A stretch of DNA of 13,556 nt from Rhizobiaceae bacterium UBA1291 (GCA_002307905.1 DBUL01000226.1:8220-21775), one strand, 5' to 3'; shown: positions 1 through 7,852, counted from the first letter of the stretch. A program made the numbers and translations. Notes: a model not told the origin generated them from the letters alone.

Positions 1-65
1 GGCCGTGGCTCGGGCCAAGCCCTGCGCCCGCACCACCCCGGACACTTTTGGTCTGGACGGGTTCC

Positions 66-113
66 CCCCTCTCTTCGCCAGAGGGGCAGATCGGTTGCAT
101 GCGCAACCCGATC
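66..113 (+). promoter_or_regulatory. Two adjacent hairpins in the leader of the ardC-like gene
   Basis: Two inverted repeats lie just before the antirestriction gene. The first is a perfect 7-bp stem (66-72 with 80-86, CCCCTCT/AGAGGGG) with a 7-nt loop. The second pairs 93-98 with 103-108 (GGTTGC/GCAACC) around ATGC and is extended by flanking GATC arms (89-92 and 110-113) with one bulged base. A purine-rich ribosome-binding stretch (AAAGGAAAAGGGA) follows at about 115-127. No U-tract follows either stem, so a terminator is unlikely. A leader structure or repressor-binding site controlling ardC is possible. The repeats are seen directly; their role is inferred. Confidence 0.4.
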
Positions 114-128
114 TAAAGGAAAAGGGAC

Positions 129-1031
129 ATGAAGAACGATGTTTACAGCCAGGTGACCGACAGGATTATCGCTGATCTGGAAAAGGGCAAGTTGACCTGG
201 CTGAAGCCGTGGAATGCGGGGAATGTGGCCGGGCGGATCACGAGACCCTTGCGTCACAACGGGCTCGGCTATTGCGGTATCAACGTTCTGTTGTTGTGGG
301 GTGCGGCCATGGAGGCGGGCTATTCGTCTGCCTGCTGGATGACCTTCAAACAGGCCCTGGAGCTCGGCGCCCATGTGCGCAAGGGCGAAAAGGGCAGCAT
401 GGTCGTCTATGCGGGCACGATCAGCCGGGCCGAAGATGAGGAAGACGTTGGCGAGGAGGTGAAGCAGATTCCGTTTCTCAAATCCTACACTGTCTTCAAT
501 GTCGAGCAGATCGAGGGGCTGCCAGAGCACTACTACCTGAAGCCGGAGCCTGTGACTGAACCGCTCGAGCGCATTGTTCATGCGGATGCTTTCTTTGCCG
601 CGACGCGCGCCAATATCCGCCATGGTGGCGGTCAGGCCTACTACAGCGGGTCGAGCGATCATGTGCAGATGCCGTGTTTCGAAAGCTTCAGGAGCCCTGA
701 AGCCTATTATGCGACGCTGGCGCATGAGCTGACCCACTGGACAAGACACGAGACACGCCTTGGTCGCGAATTCGGCCGAAAGAAATGGGGCGATGAAGGT
801 TACGCGCGCGAAGAGCTCGTGGCCGAATTGGGTGCAGCATTCCTGTGTGCCGATCTGGCATTGACGCCGGAGCCTGGCGCCGATCATGCCGCCTATATTC
901 AGAGCTGGCTCAAGGTGCTGAAGAACGACAAGCGTGCCATATTCAGCGCAGCCGCCCATGCGCAGCGAGCGGCCGACTTCCTGCATGGCCTGCAGAGTTC
1001 TTCAGGCATCGAGGACGGGGCCGTCGCGTAA
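129..1031 (+). CDS. ardC: ArdC-family antirestriction protein (ssDNA-binding domain plus zinc metallopeptidase domain)
   Basis: A 300-aa protein of the usual length and layout for ArdC/DUF1738 proteins. Residues 1-130 match the N-terminal ssDNA-binding-like domain (opening MKNDVYSQVTDRI, a WLKPW motif and G-rich segments with conserved aromatics). Residues about 145-290 form a zincin-like peptidase domain with HELTH at 199-203 and a downstream glutamate helix (EELVAELGAAF, E229/E233) that would supply the third zinc ligand. The start has a clear purine-rich ribosome-binding site (AAAGGAAAAGGGA). Family members are carried by conjugative plasmids and ICEs and protect incoming DNA from host restriction, so the gene marks this side of the window as mobile DNA. 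It is transcribed rightward, convergent with the next gene. Family assignment is firm; antirestriction activity is by family only. Confidence 0.9.
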   Translation: MKNDVYSQVTDRIIADLEKGKLTWLKPWNAGNVAGRITRPLRHNGLGYCGINVLLLWGAAMEAGYSSACWMTFKQALELGAHVRKGEKGSMVVYAGTISRAEDEEDVGEEVKQIPFLKSYTVFNVEQIEGLPEHYYLKPEPVTEPLERIVHADAFFAATRANIRHGGGQAYYSGSSDHVQMPCFESFRSPEAYYATLAHELTHWTRHETRLGREFGRKKWGDEGYAREELVAELGAAFLCADLALTPEPGADHAAYIQSWLKVLKNDKRAIFSAAAHAQRAADFLHGLQSSSGIEDGAVA

Positions 1032-1312
1032 GCGGTGATTTCCTCGTCGCAGCGAGAAAGCGGCGTCACCGACGGGGCGCCTCAGAGACGGTCTTGAATT
1101 GGCGTCCTCGGGTGATCCTGCCGAATCCCGAATGCCTGCGGGCCTTGGACCTCAAAACGCGTAGGAAACTTGGACCGGGTAGGAACGTGAGGCTCCAGAG
1201 AGGCGCATCAAGATGCGTCAAGAATGACGCGCGTCAATCATTGCGGTCAAGATGCCGGGGGAGGAACTCGTCCCAATGCGTTTGCGAGGCTGTGCGGATG
1301 CAGGGCCGGAGA
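1032..1312. other. Intergenic region between convergent genes
   Basis: About 280 bp between the ends of two convergent genes. I see no RNA gene, no convincing terminator with a T-run, and no repeat. Open frames across it lack coding signatures. Confidence 0.5.
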
Positions 1313-2629
1313 CTAGTCGCCCGCCACCTCGGGTTTCATCGGAACGGCCTCTGGGGCACTATCATAGTGAGATCGGTAGCGTTCTTCGGGTGCAATCCAC
1401 GAGGCGAGGAACTGGAAAGGGTCGGCGTCGCCGACCATCTTCCTGGCCAGCGCGAGGCGTGTGTCGAGATGCGGTCGATCCTTGGCTTCAACCTCAGCCA
1501 GGCGCCTCTCCGCTTCCCTGAAAAACTGCTCTACGGCCATGACCTTCATCCATTGCTCGATGATCTGGGCCAGCTGTTTCTGGCTTTCGAGCAAGGCCTC
1601 TGCCGACTTTCGCTTGTCTTCCCGGCGAAGGTAACGCTCCCACTCCGCCTTCCTTTCCCTCTCCCGCTGTTCGGCTGCTTCGTCTGCAGCCGTCATCAAG
1701 GCCAAGATCTTGCCGACAGTGGCTTTCAGCTCCTCGACAAGCTCCGGGATCATGCTTTCCAGCGAGACTTGCTCCGTGTCCTGCCGGCTTAACGACCATT
1801 CAACACCGGACTTCGGTGAATAGGCCACTATCTTGAAGCGTCCGCTGGGTACGTCCTGGAGATGAGTCCAGGAATGGGTCAACTGCCACGCCTTGGCGGA
1901 CCTGATGATCTTGCTGTCGGTTCGATGGTAACTCCCGTTTAGATACTGCATCGTCACCCGCTCCGTCATCTCGGTGATTGAGATGCCGATCGGAACCGCG
2001 CCTATCTGGAAGACAGTTGGTCGGTCCGGGCTCCATATCTGGCCAGATTGATAACGGCCATATTTGCGGTCTTTCCGCTCGGTCTCCCGTTCGTCGATAT
2101 GGATGCGATGCAGCTTCTCCTCGGTCGCTGCAATGCGCAGTTCATAGCCCGCACCGTCGAGAGCAAGATAGAGCTGGTTGGCAATCAACAGGGCGCGGGG
2201 CAGGGCGCTCTCTGAGGCGACAATATCGGTCAAAATCCTCTTGTAGGGACGGAGAAACTCATTCTCTTCCACGACACGCGTCTTTCGCAAATGCTCCTCG
2301 ACACCGAAGAGCAGAGGATGTCGTGATTTCCGTGCCGGTCTGACACCCCTCTTCTTCCGGACCTCCGGGCTCGGAGGCGGTCCTTGGCGCCTGGTCCGTG
2401 GAACTGGTTGCGAGATTTCGATGACGTCGTCGAACGCGTCGGGAAGCAAAGGTAGCTCCGCCGGCAGTCCCATCGCTCTCCGGGTCCAGTAACCAGCCCC
2501 CGGAAAAGGAACGTCATGTTTCTTGCAGATGGCTGACAATGTTTGAGCCGGTACTCCGAGTTCTGGGGCCACTTTGTTGAGTGGCGAGCTGCAGACCTTC
2601 TGGTAGAGCTCACGGCGTGTCATTTGCAT
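1313..2629 (-). CDS. Uncharacterised protein with HTH-like N-terminus and C-terminal coiled coil
   Basis: A 438-aa protein I cannot assign a function. Residues 3-50 (MTRRELYQKV, then a short helix-turn-helix-like stretch ending in GYWTRR) resemble the N-terminus of a widespread group of hypothetical proteins in proteobacterial accessory regions that begin MTR-E-LY-KVW and carry P-x-GYW. Residues about 75-105 are basic and proline-rich, a likely linker. Residues 115-290 form a mixed alpha/beta region (YLALDGAGYELRI, IGISITEM). Residues about 295-385 are strongly charged and heptad-like (EEQRERERKAEWERYL region), a predicted coiled coil. No signal peptide or membrane segment is seen. Two ATGs, 2629 and 2623, are both possible and neither has a strong ribosome-binding site. 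It stands alone, 630 bp from the patatin gene, so a link to the defence-like operon is not shown. DNA binding is a guess from the N-terminus. Confidence 0.75.
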   Translation of the reverse strand: MQMTRRELYQKVCSSPLNKVAPELGVPAQTLSAICKKHDVPFPGAGYWTRRAMGLPAELPLLPDAFDDVIEISQPVPRTRRQGPPPSPEVRKKRGVRPARKSRHPLLFGVEEHLRKTRVVEENEFLRPYKRILTDIVASESALPRALLIANQLYLALDGAGYELRIAATEEKLHRIHIDERETERKDRKYGRYQSGQIWSPDRPTVFQIGAVPIGISITEMTERVTMQYLNGSYHRTDSKIIRSAKAWQLTHSWTHLQDVPSGRFKIVAYSPKSGVEWSLSRQDTEQVSLESMIPELVEELKATVGKILALMTAADEAAEQRERERKAEWERYLRREDKRKSAEALLESQKQLAQIIEQWMKVMAVEQFFREAERRLAEVEAKDRPHLDTRLALARKMVGDADPFQFLASWIAPEERYRSHYDSAPEAVPMKPEVAGD

Positions 2630-3262
2630 TGCAGAAAGTCTTTCACGGGAAAGGATGGATCAAGGTTATTGGAGCCTTGTCAATCTTGGCAAGCGCGGGC
2701 TGATCGCCGTTCGCATTGTAGACGTGAACGCGCCCAGCCCGACGAGGTGCAGCCTTGCCTTGACGCCAAGAGCTCAGTGAGAGTTCATCCTGTTGCGGCA
2801 GCAGACAGTCTGAAAGACTATCCAAATTCCTCGGCTCCGAGCCGCCACAGGCGCAATCGGTCGCTGGCAGTGCCAGGCAAGCCTGAAACGCCGCGAAGCT
2901 TAAAAAGCACGTCTGCGCCCTGAGGCGCCAACATGCGGGTGATCAGCTGCGACGGCTTTGCGCGTTCATTTCGGTCGCCTGCTGATCGCTTCCTACTTTC
3001 CGAAAGCTGCCGGACCGCTTGCCGGGCTTGGAACCCTGCGGTGAATGTCCCGAATAACTGGATTGGATTGGGGTGTCCGGCCGGCAGCAGGAGGTAGTTT
3101 GCGATGAGACCAAAACCGTCCAGACCCTTTCGTAATCCATGCTACGACAAGTCCTTCGGCGAGGTGCAGAGTGTAGTACGTGGCGACAAAGGTGCTCAAG
3201 ATGCCCTTGCCAACACAGCGCAGATAAAGACTCTCTAGAAGAGGCGCCCTTATCCTCGCCGC
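2630..3262. other. Long non-coding or decayed stretch
   Basis: About 630 bp between the 438-aa gene and the end of the patatin gene. Short open frames exist on both strands (up to about 125 codons on + and 68 on -), but none has a recognisable domain, good ribosome-binding site or plausible composition. A small perfect hairpin (AGTCT-GAA-AGACT, 2807-2819) lacks a T-run. It may hold the promoter of the 438-aa gene near 2640-2670 on the minus strand (a TTGATC 17 bp from a poor -10), which is weak. It could be a remnant of a lost gene. Confidence 0.4.
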
Positions 3263-4450
3263 TTAGGCCGCAATGTTGCTCAAGTATCGATCGACAATTA
3301 GGTGCGTGAGCTGCTCGCCTCTTGCGGTGAGCAGTTCCATGTTCTTCAAGGACATAGGTGCGAAGTCGGTCGGGTAGTCCTTGACCTGCTCTCGAAGAAT
3401 TAGGTCGGGGGACCTAAATGGTAGGCGACTGTCCTGCTGACCGAGATAGATCATGCCGAAGGCGTCCAGTTCGCCGGTTTCGACGTATTTGTGAAGGCGC
3501 TGGTAGACCGCGTCCTGGGCCTTTCGGTGCACGGCGCCGAACGAGCGCGCGACTCGACCCGGCCACCAATAGTGCCATTCTCCCCGCTCGAACTGGCCGC
3601 CACCTGCATTCAGGCTGATGATATGAGACACCGGGTAGTTGAAGGCATAGTCATGTGCCCTGCCTGGCTCGAGGACGGCCACTCCAAGGTTGTCGAAGAC
3701 GCCACCATCAGTCAGGGACACAGTATCGGTGTGACGCTTGCCCATCCGCTCGAACTCGAATGTCTCGATCAATGGCGGGAGCAGAATGGGGAATGCAGCC
3801 GATGCTGCGACAGCCTTAGCTACAGTCGGCACGTCACCGACGATATCGCCATACCGCCAACCGCCCGATCTCTCGGATCCGAACCTGAATGCAGTTCCAG
3901 TCCGAAGGTCGCAGGCATTGATGATCGCCATAAGACCCGGTCGGACGACCTCATCCATGCGACGCTTCCCGAACAACACTCGCACAAGTGCAGCTTCGAA
4001 TGCGGTGGTCAGACTGCCCCAGATGGGAAGGCGCTCCGAAATTGCCGCCAAGCTGCATTCAAGACGATCCGTAGGAATACCCAACCACCGGCGAGTTCGC
4101 GACAAGAGGAACAGGGCGACGGCGATGATGATCGACATGCCGCCGCTGACCAGCAGCGTCGCCAGTATCCTCATTCCCTGCCAACTGCAGAAGACCTCAC
4201 GAGCGATCTCCCGCTGCAGGCCGCGCCGCAGCACCGATACGATCCGGGCATCAAACGCTTCGAACGTCGACTCGCTGTAGGCCCAGGCCGCACCGATTAC
4301 GCTGCCGCCCGAGACAGTAGACATGACCTTCACCTTGTCTAGGATGCCGCGATCATGCAGAGCTCTTAGCCCTCCGAGGTGGAATGCCATGGCCCTAGCT
4401 CCGCCCCCGGACAGGGCAAGCGCGATGAAGGGTGCGCGCTCAACAGCCAT
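3263..4450 (-). CDS. Patatin-like phospholipase with internal membrane helix (probable membrane-degrading effector)
   Basis: A 395-aa patatin-family lipid acyl hydrolase. Seen in sequence: the oxyanion-hole loop SGGGAR at 14-19; the nucleophile elbow STVSGGS with catalytic Ser47; the family motifs NACDLRTG (about 178-185) and ASAAFP (about 217-222); and the catalytic Asp in LTDGG (Asp248). A hydrophobic segment at about 93-117 reads as one transmembrane helix inserted in the fold and followed by RTRRW. The chosen ATG at 4450 overlaps the end of the E2-E1-JAB gene by 11 bp, which implies translational coupling; a TTG at 4483 would add 11 residues and lacks support. It is the last gene of the three-gene operon. 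Patatins serve as membrane-attacking effectors in several anti-phage systems (CapV of CBASS), so this is a reasonable effector here, but activation by a nucleotide or by conjugation is inference. Confidence 0.88.
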   Translation of the reverse strand: MAVERAPFIALALSGGGARAMAFHLGGLRALHDRGILDKVKVMSTVSGGSVIGAAWAYSESTFEAFDARIVSVLRRGLQREIAREVFCSWQGMRILATLLVSGGMSIIIAVALFLLSRTRRWLGIPTDRLECSLAAISERLPIWGSLTTAFEAALVRVLFGKRRMDEVVRPGLMAIINACDLRTGTAFRFGSERSGGWRYGDIVGDVPTVAKAVAASAAFPILLPPLIETFEFERMGKRHTDTVSLTDGGVFDNLGVAVLEPGRAHDYAFNYPVSHIISLNAGGGQFERGEWHYWWPGRVARSFGAVHRKAQDAVYQRLHKYVETGELDAFGMIYLGQQDSRLPFRSPDLILREQVKDYPTDFAPMSLKNMELLTARGEQLTHLIVDRYLSNIAA

Positions 4451-6692
4451 AATCGGACCGCTGGAACACCGTCGCGGAGACAACGGGTGCGTTCGAGGTG
4501 CCTCCCACGATAATCATTAGGAAGCGTCGGCCGAGGAAGCCGGTGCCTTGTCCAAGTAGCTCCCTCATTGCCCCGAGATCGGTTTCGCTGGGTATGGGCA
4601 GGGCGCGAGGATGTGTGTGCCACATGCCCACGAATGCAACCGATCCGCTCGTACGCTTCATCTTCTCGTCGTTTATGTCCGCGACACCTGCTGTGCCGCA
4701 AATGAAACCCTCGGCTGAAGCAACGCTGTCGGGTGGCGGACCGCTAACCTCGTCAATCCAAATCACCTTCAGCAGTTCGTCGACCTCGCCGAACAGGACT
4801 CCACCTGTTTCGACCTTCTTCCCACGTACACGCTCAGAACGCCTAATCCATGAAAGCATCGCCACCAAGGCTTCCTCGCTCATTCGGATCTGATAGCCAT
4901 GTTGGCCGTCCGATATCACGCGATGAGGGCGCCACTCGAATCCAATTTCTCGTGCCGGTCCGGTCGCTAAGCCGCCACCACCCGAAAGGTCCATCGCGAA
5001 GACCCTCGGTGCCGAAGCATCTGTCGTAAGCCAGGAGGCGGCAACGTTGATCATCCTGGATGTGAGGTTCAACACGTCGGCGAAGGAGCCCCTGAAGGTC
5101 GGGCTCGAGCAACCGGGCTCTGGCTGGAACAGTTTCCGTCGAGCGGGGTCGGTCGGCCAGAACTCCTTAAGGTATTCCTTTCCCATTGCCGTGTTCGCCA
5201 GCGCCAACTTGGCGCGCCTGTCGACATCGACCGACATGCCGACATGCTGCTCCTTCACCAGTGTCATCAATCCGAAATCAGCGTTGTGACCGATAGACAT
5301 CGAAACGATGGGCGGATGCCTCTTAACCGTTTTGCGAAAGTGATGTTCGAGGGCAGTCGAGATCGACCGGGACGCGGTGGCGTCGACTATCACGTCCACG
5401 CCCATCAAGCGGTCCATGTTCTCAGGTTCACTCAAGACGTTAAGGATATTGCCGTGGTGCGCGGTGACATCAATATCCGAGCGAATACCGAGCACCCTAA
5501 CGCGCAGCGCGCTACACTTGGTGTACCCGACCTGACTGCGGCCAAGGTCTTGCCGGACGAGGATCCCCGGCGTGACCACGTTATGGTCATAGAGTTCCAA
5601 GCGGGCGGCACCGGCCCGTGTGAGCATCGGCGCCACCGTGCTGCCGATTGCGCCACAGCCCAGTAGAGCGACGTGTTTGCCCTTCCAGAACGCCGACGAC
5701 GATTCCGCATCGCGGCGCGTGACGATCTCAGGGCGATCCTCCAGGACTCGACACCACTCCACCTTCGCCGCGACGGCCCAAGCGTAAAATGCGTCAATGT
5801 CCGTGGGTTCATCGAGCGTCGCGGCCAAGACAGCCTCGCGAAGCTTCCGGCTCTGATCGGCATCGATCAACCAACTCGCTAGGTGCTGTCGCGTCTCGCC
5901 GCCCGCGATACCGCGCATAGCCGCGCCGAGGATGAATATGGACGGTTTTCCTGCTGGGGTGCTAAGAACTCCCAAATTGACGATGATCTGGATAAGGTTC
6001 AGCGGGACGTCCCGCGCAACTAGGGCCTTGATGAGATCGAGCATCGTGGCGGGATATTCGTGAGGCATCGTTGTGGGCAGCAGAATGGCGCTCGCCAACC
6101 GGCCTTCCGGGCGATCCTCGCCATATGCGAACCAGCGCCCCAATTCCGCGGCCACCTCGCCATCGCGAGTGACCTCGACGAAACCGCCCCAGAAGGGATA
6201 CTCGGGTTTCGGGGTGTTCACACAGGGAACGATCGAGTAGTTGCCAGTCGCATAGGCGACTGGCGGATGAAGCGGCATGCCGTTTGGATCGAGTTCGTTG
6301 GCAGCGCCGGCACGGAGCCACTCATCGACTCGGTCCATGAACCCAAACATGCCGTGGGCGGGCACCCATTCAACTTCCGGTGCCTGATACAGGCAAATCG
6401 AATCCCCCCACTGCACATGGGCGAAATCGGCATAGCGCTTGTGGGTGAAATGGATGCCAGGTCTGGACAGGGGAAAGCGTGAGGGAATGCTTATACGCAA
6501 CCGCTCGCGCGCCCTCAGCGGCACGCCGCCGTCAACACGCGGAAAGCGGCTGCACGCGATGGAAACGGTGAGGCGCAGGTCCGCATCTTCCTGCTCCGGC
6601 TCATCGATTTCGAGAACCTCAAACGATCCGGCCGACGCCTTGACGACCTCATCAAGCTGATCGACCGCCCAGGCCTGTCCTTCCGACCTCAT
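4440..6692 (-). CDS. E2-E1-JAB fusion: ubiquitin-like conjugation and deconjugation enzyme (Cap2/Cap3-like)
   Basis: A 750-aa three-module protein. Residues 1-150 look like a prokaryotic E2 (UBC-like) fold with the candidate active-site Cys100 in GDSICLYQ. Residues about 150-335 are a linker domain of the kind placed between E2 and E1 in CBASS Cap2. Residues 336-575 are a ThiF/E1 adenylation domain with the nucleotide loop GCGAIG (345-350), the acidic ELYDHN (Asp369) and a candidate thioester Cys528 in PGCSSPTFRG. Residues 605-750 are a JAB/JAMM metallopeptidase with Glu628, His692, His694, Ser702 and Asp705 in the exact H-x-H-x7-S-x2-D spacing. All predicted catalytic residues are intact. 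In type II CBASS the E1-E2 protein and the JAB protease are usually separate. The start overlaps the upstream stop as ATGA, so it is coupled to the hydrolase gene. No ubiquitin-like modifier is visible in the window; the target is unknown. Confidence 0.9.
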   Translation of the reverse strand: MRSEGQAWAVDQLDEVVKASAGSFEVLEIDEPEQEDADLRLTVSIACSRFPRVDGGVPLRARERLRISIPSRFPLSRPGIHFTHKRYADFAHVQWGDSICLYQAPEVEWVPAHGMFGFMDRVDEWLRAGAANELDPNGMPLHPPVAYATGNYSIVPCVNTPKPEYPFWGGFVEVTRDGEVAAELGRWFAYGEDRPEGRLASAILLPTTMPHEYPATMLDLIKALVARDVPLNLIQIIVNLGVLSTPAGKPSIFILGAAMRGIAGGETRQHLASWLIDADQSRKLREAVLAATLDEPTDIDAFYAWAVAAKVEWCRVLEDRPEIVTRRDAESSSAFWKGKHVALLGCGAIGSTVAPMLTRAGAARLELYDHNVVTPGILVRQDLGRSQVGYTKCSALRVRVLGIRSDIDVTAHHGNILNVLSEPENMDRLMGVDVIVDATASRSISTALEHHFRKTVKRHPPIVSMSIGHNADFGLMTLVKEQHVGMSVDVDRRAKLALANTAMGKEYLKEFWPTDPARRKLFQPEPGCSSPTFRGSFADVLNLTSRMINVAASWLTTDASAPRVFAMDLSGGGGLATGPAREIGFEWRPHRVISDGQHGYQIRMSEEALVAMLSWIRRSERVRGKKVETGGVLFGEVDELLKVIWIDEVSGPPPDSVASAEGFICGTAGVADINDEKMKRTSGSVAFVGMWHTHPRALPIPSETDLGAMRELLGQGTGFLGRRFLMIIVGGTSNAPVVSATVFQRSDYGC

Positions 6693-7852
6693 TCGGCACC
6701 AAAGCCAACCTTGTTCGCTGGCGGTGAGTTGCTGCCCCGCGCCTTCGCTACGGCTGCCGCGAGCGTTGTCTCTGCGCTCTCGGACATCTCGTAGTCCTCG
6801 ATATCGAGTTCGATGCCGTTCGCCGTGACGCTGAAGATGATCGGTTGCACCTGTTCGGGTGTGCTGACCTCGCCTGTGCAGAGAAACGCGTCGTTCACGA
6901 TTTCCTCGTAGCGGTTTCGCGCCTTCCGATGAGGGGGATTGTCCCCGGCACTGTTCGCGTGTGGGAACTCGTTCGAGCTCGCGACGATGTAGCCGGGTGA
7001 AAGCTGGCTGTCGGCGAACTCCTGCATAACGTCCTCCTGCAAAACGTTATCCTCGTACATTGCTTTCTTCGAGCAGTGGTGGGGTGACAGCAGGACGTTC
7101 CATTCGAGCATGGTCTCGTTGTCGTGTGCATGCGTCTCCTCGAACACCTGCATGAGGGTCGGATAAGAGAGATCACCCAGGAAGAGACCCTTCATGACGT
7201 TGCCGGGAGAGCCGATGATGATTCGCATTGCCAAGCTGGTCTCGTTGCGAGCGTCCGCCAAGCCCTGCTTGAACGGGGCATGGACAAAGACATGAAACCG
7301 GTTGCTTGCATCGACGCCATCGAGCATCGTGATCTCTTGGCCGGGGCGGGTGTAGAACTCGTCCTGCGGAAAGCCGGCATAGCGTTCGCCGGGCTCAAAG
7401 AGCTCGCTGTAGCCGATGATACGAACGCGATCGCCGGCACCCGGATCGCCGCCGTCCTCAATACAGCCCCCCCCCCGCCGGTGCGCTTCCTGGCGGAAGG
7501 CGATGGCGTCGTCGGAGAGGTCACACTCATCCTCGTATTCGCGGAAGATGCGGGGCGTATGCCAGATTTCGCCGATCGTCACCCGATCCAGAAGATCAGC
7601 GAACCCTCGGCAATGGTCGAGATCTGGGTGGGTGAGGATGAAGCATGACAGGTAGGGCTTTCCGTCCCTCTTCGGGAGCTTGGCGACGAGTTCATCGACG
7701 ATAGGGATGTGCTCGTTGCCCTCCTCGTCGGCCATCTGCTTGTCATTGATATCAATTTGGATGACTTCATCCCCACTGATCACGATGGTGGTGGAATCTC
7801 CGCATCCGACAGGCCAGAAGATGAAAGAAGGACCGGTAACGTCCGCGAACAT
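6689..7852 (-). CDS. ComEC/Rec2-like metallo-beta-lactamase-fold hydrolase, first gene of the operon
   Basis: A 387-aa soluble MBL-fold hydrolase. Seen: the VGCGDSTTI opening typical of ComEC-type MBL domains; the metal motif THPDLDH (His75, Asp77, Asp79, His80); NETS (about 203-206), comparable to the N-N/E-S strand of ComEC proteins; GD at 226-227; and PHHCS with His258/His259. There is no signal peptide and there are no membrane helices, so it lacks the ComEC channel. The ATG at 7852 follows GAGG at 5 nt; an upstream in-frame TTG at 8047 would add 65 residues of unrelated composition and is rejected. It overlaps the E2-E1-JAB start by 4 bp (ATGA). Related MBLs act as nucleases or phosphodiesterases; here it might cut nucleic acid, degrade a signal nucleotide, or process a modifier. 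A run of ten G on the coding strand (7476-7467, residues 126-129) is unusual. Confidence 0.88.
   Translation of the reverse strand: MFADVTGPSFIFWPVGCGDSTTIVISGDEVIQIDINDKQMADEEGNEHIPIVDELVAKLPKRDGKPYLSCFILTHPDLDHCRGFADLLDRVTIGEIWHTPRIFREYEDECDLSDDAIAFRQEAHRRGGGCIEDGGDPGAGDRVRIIGYSELFEPGERYAGFPQDEFYTRPGQEITMLDGVDASNRFHVFVHAPFKQGLADARNETSLAMRIIIGSPGNVMKGLFLGDLSYPTLMQVFEETHAHDNETMLEWNVLLSPHHCSKKAMYEDNVLQEDVMQEFADSQLSPGYIVASSNEFPHANSAGDNPPHRKARNRYEEIVNDAFLCTGEVSTPEQVQPIIFSVTANGIELDIEDYEMSESAETTLAAAVAKARGSNSPPANKVGFGAE

Noticed and set aside
845..1792. Long + strand open frame across the ardC end and the 438-aa gene
   Set aside because: It is antisense to or out of phase with better genes, is rich in R, C and H, and has no domain.
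3491..4342. 283-codon + strand open frame antisense to the patatin gene
   Set aside because: The patatin frame has clear motifs; the antisense protein has none and has shadow-type composition.
4451..4483. Patatin start at TTG 4483
   Set aside because: It would add 11 arginine/serine-rich residues before the first patatin strand; ATG 4450 fits the fold and the coupled overlap better.
3263..7852. A standard type II CBASS locus
   Set aside because: No nucleotidyltransferase (CD-NTase) motif such as GS followed by DxD was seen in any gene in the window, so CBASS cannot be claimed.
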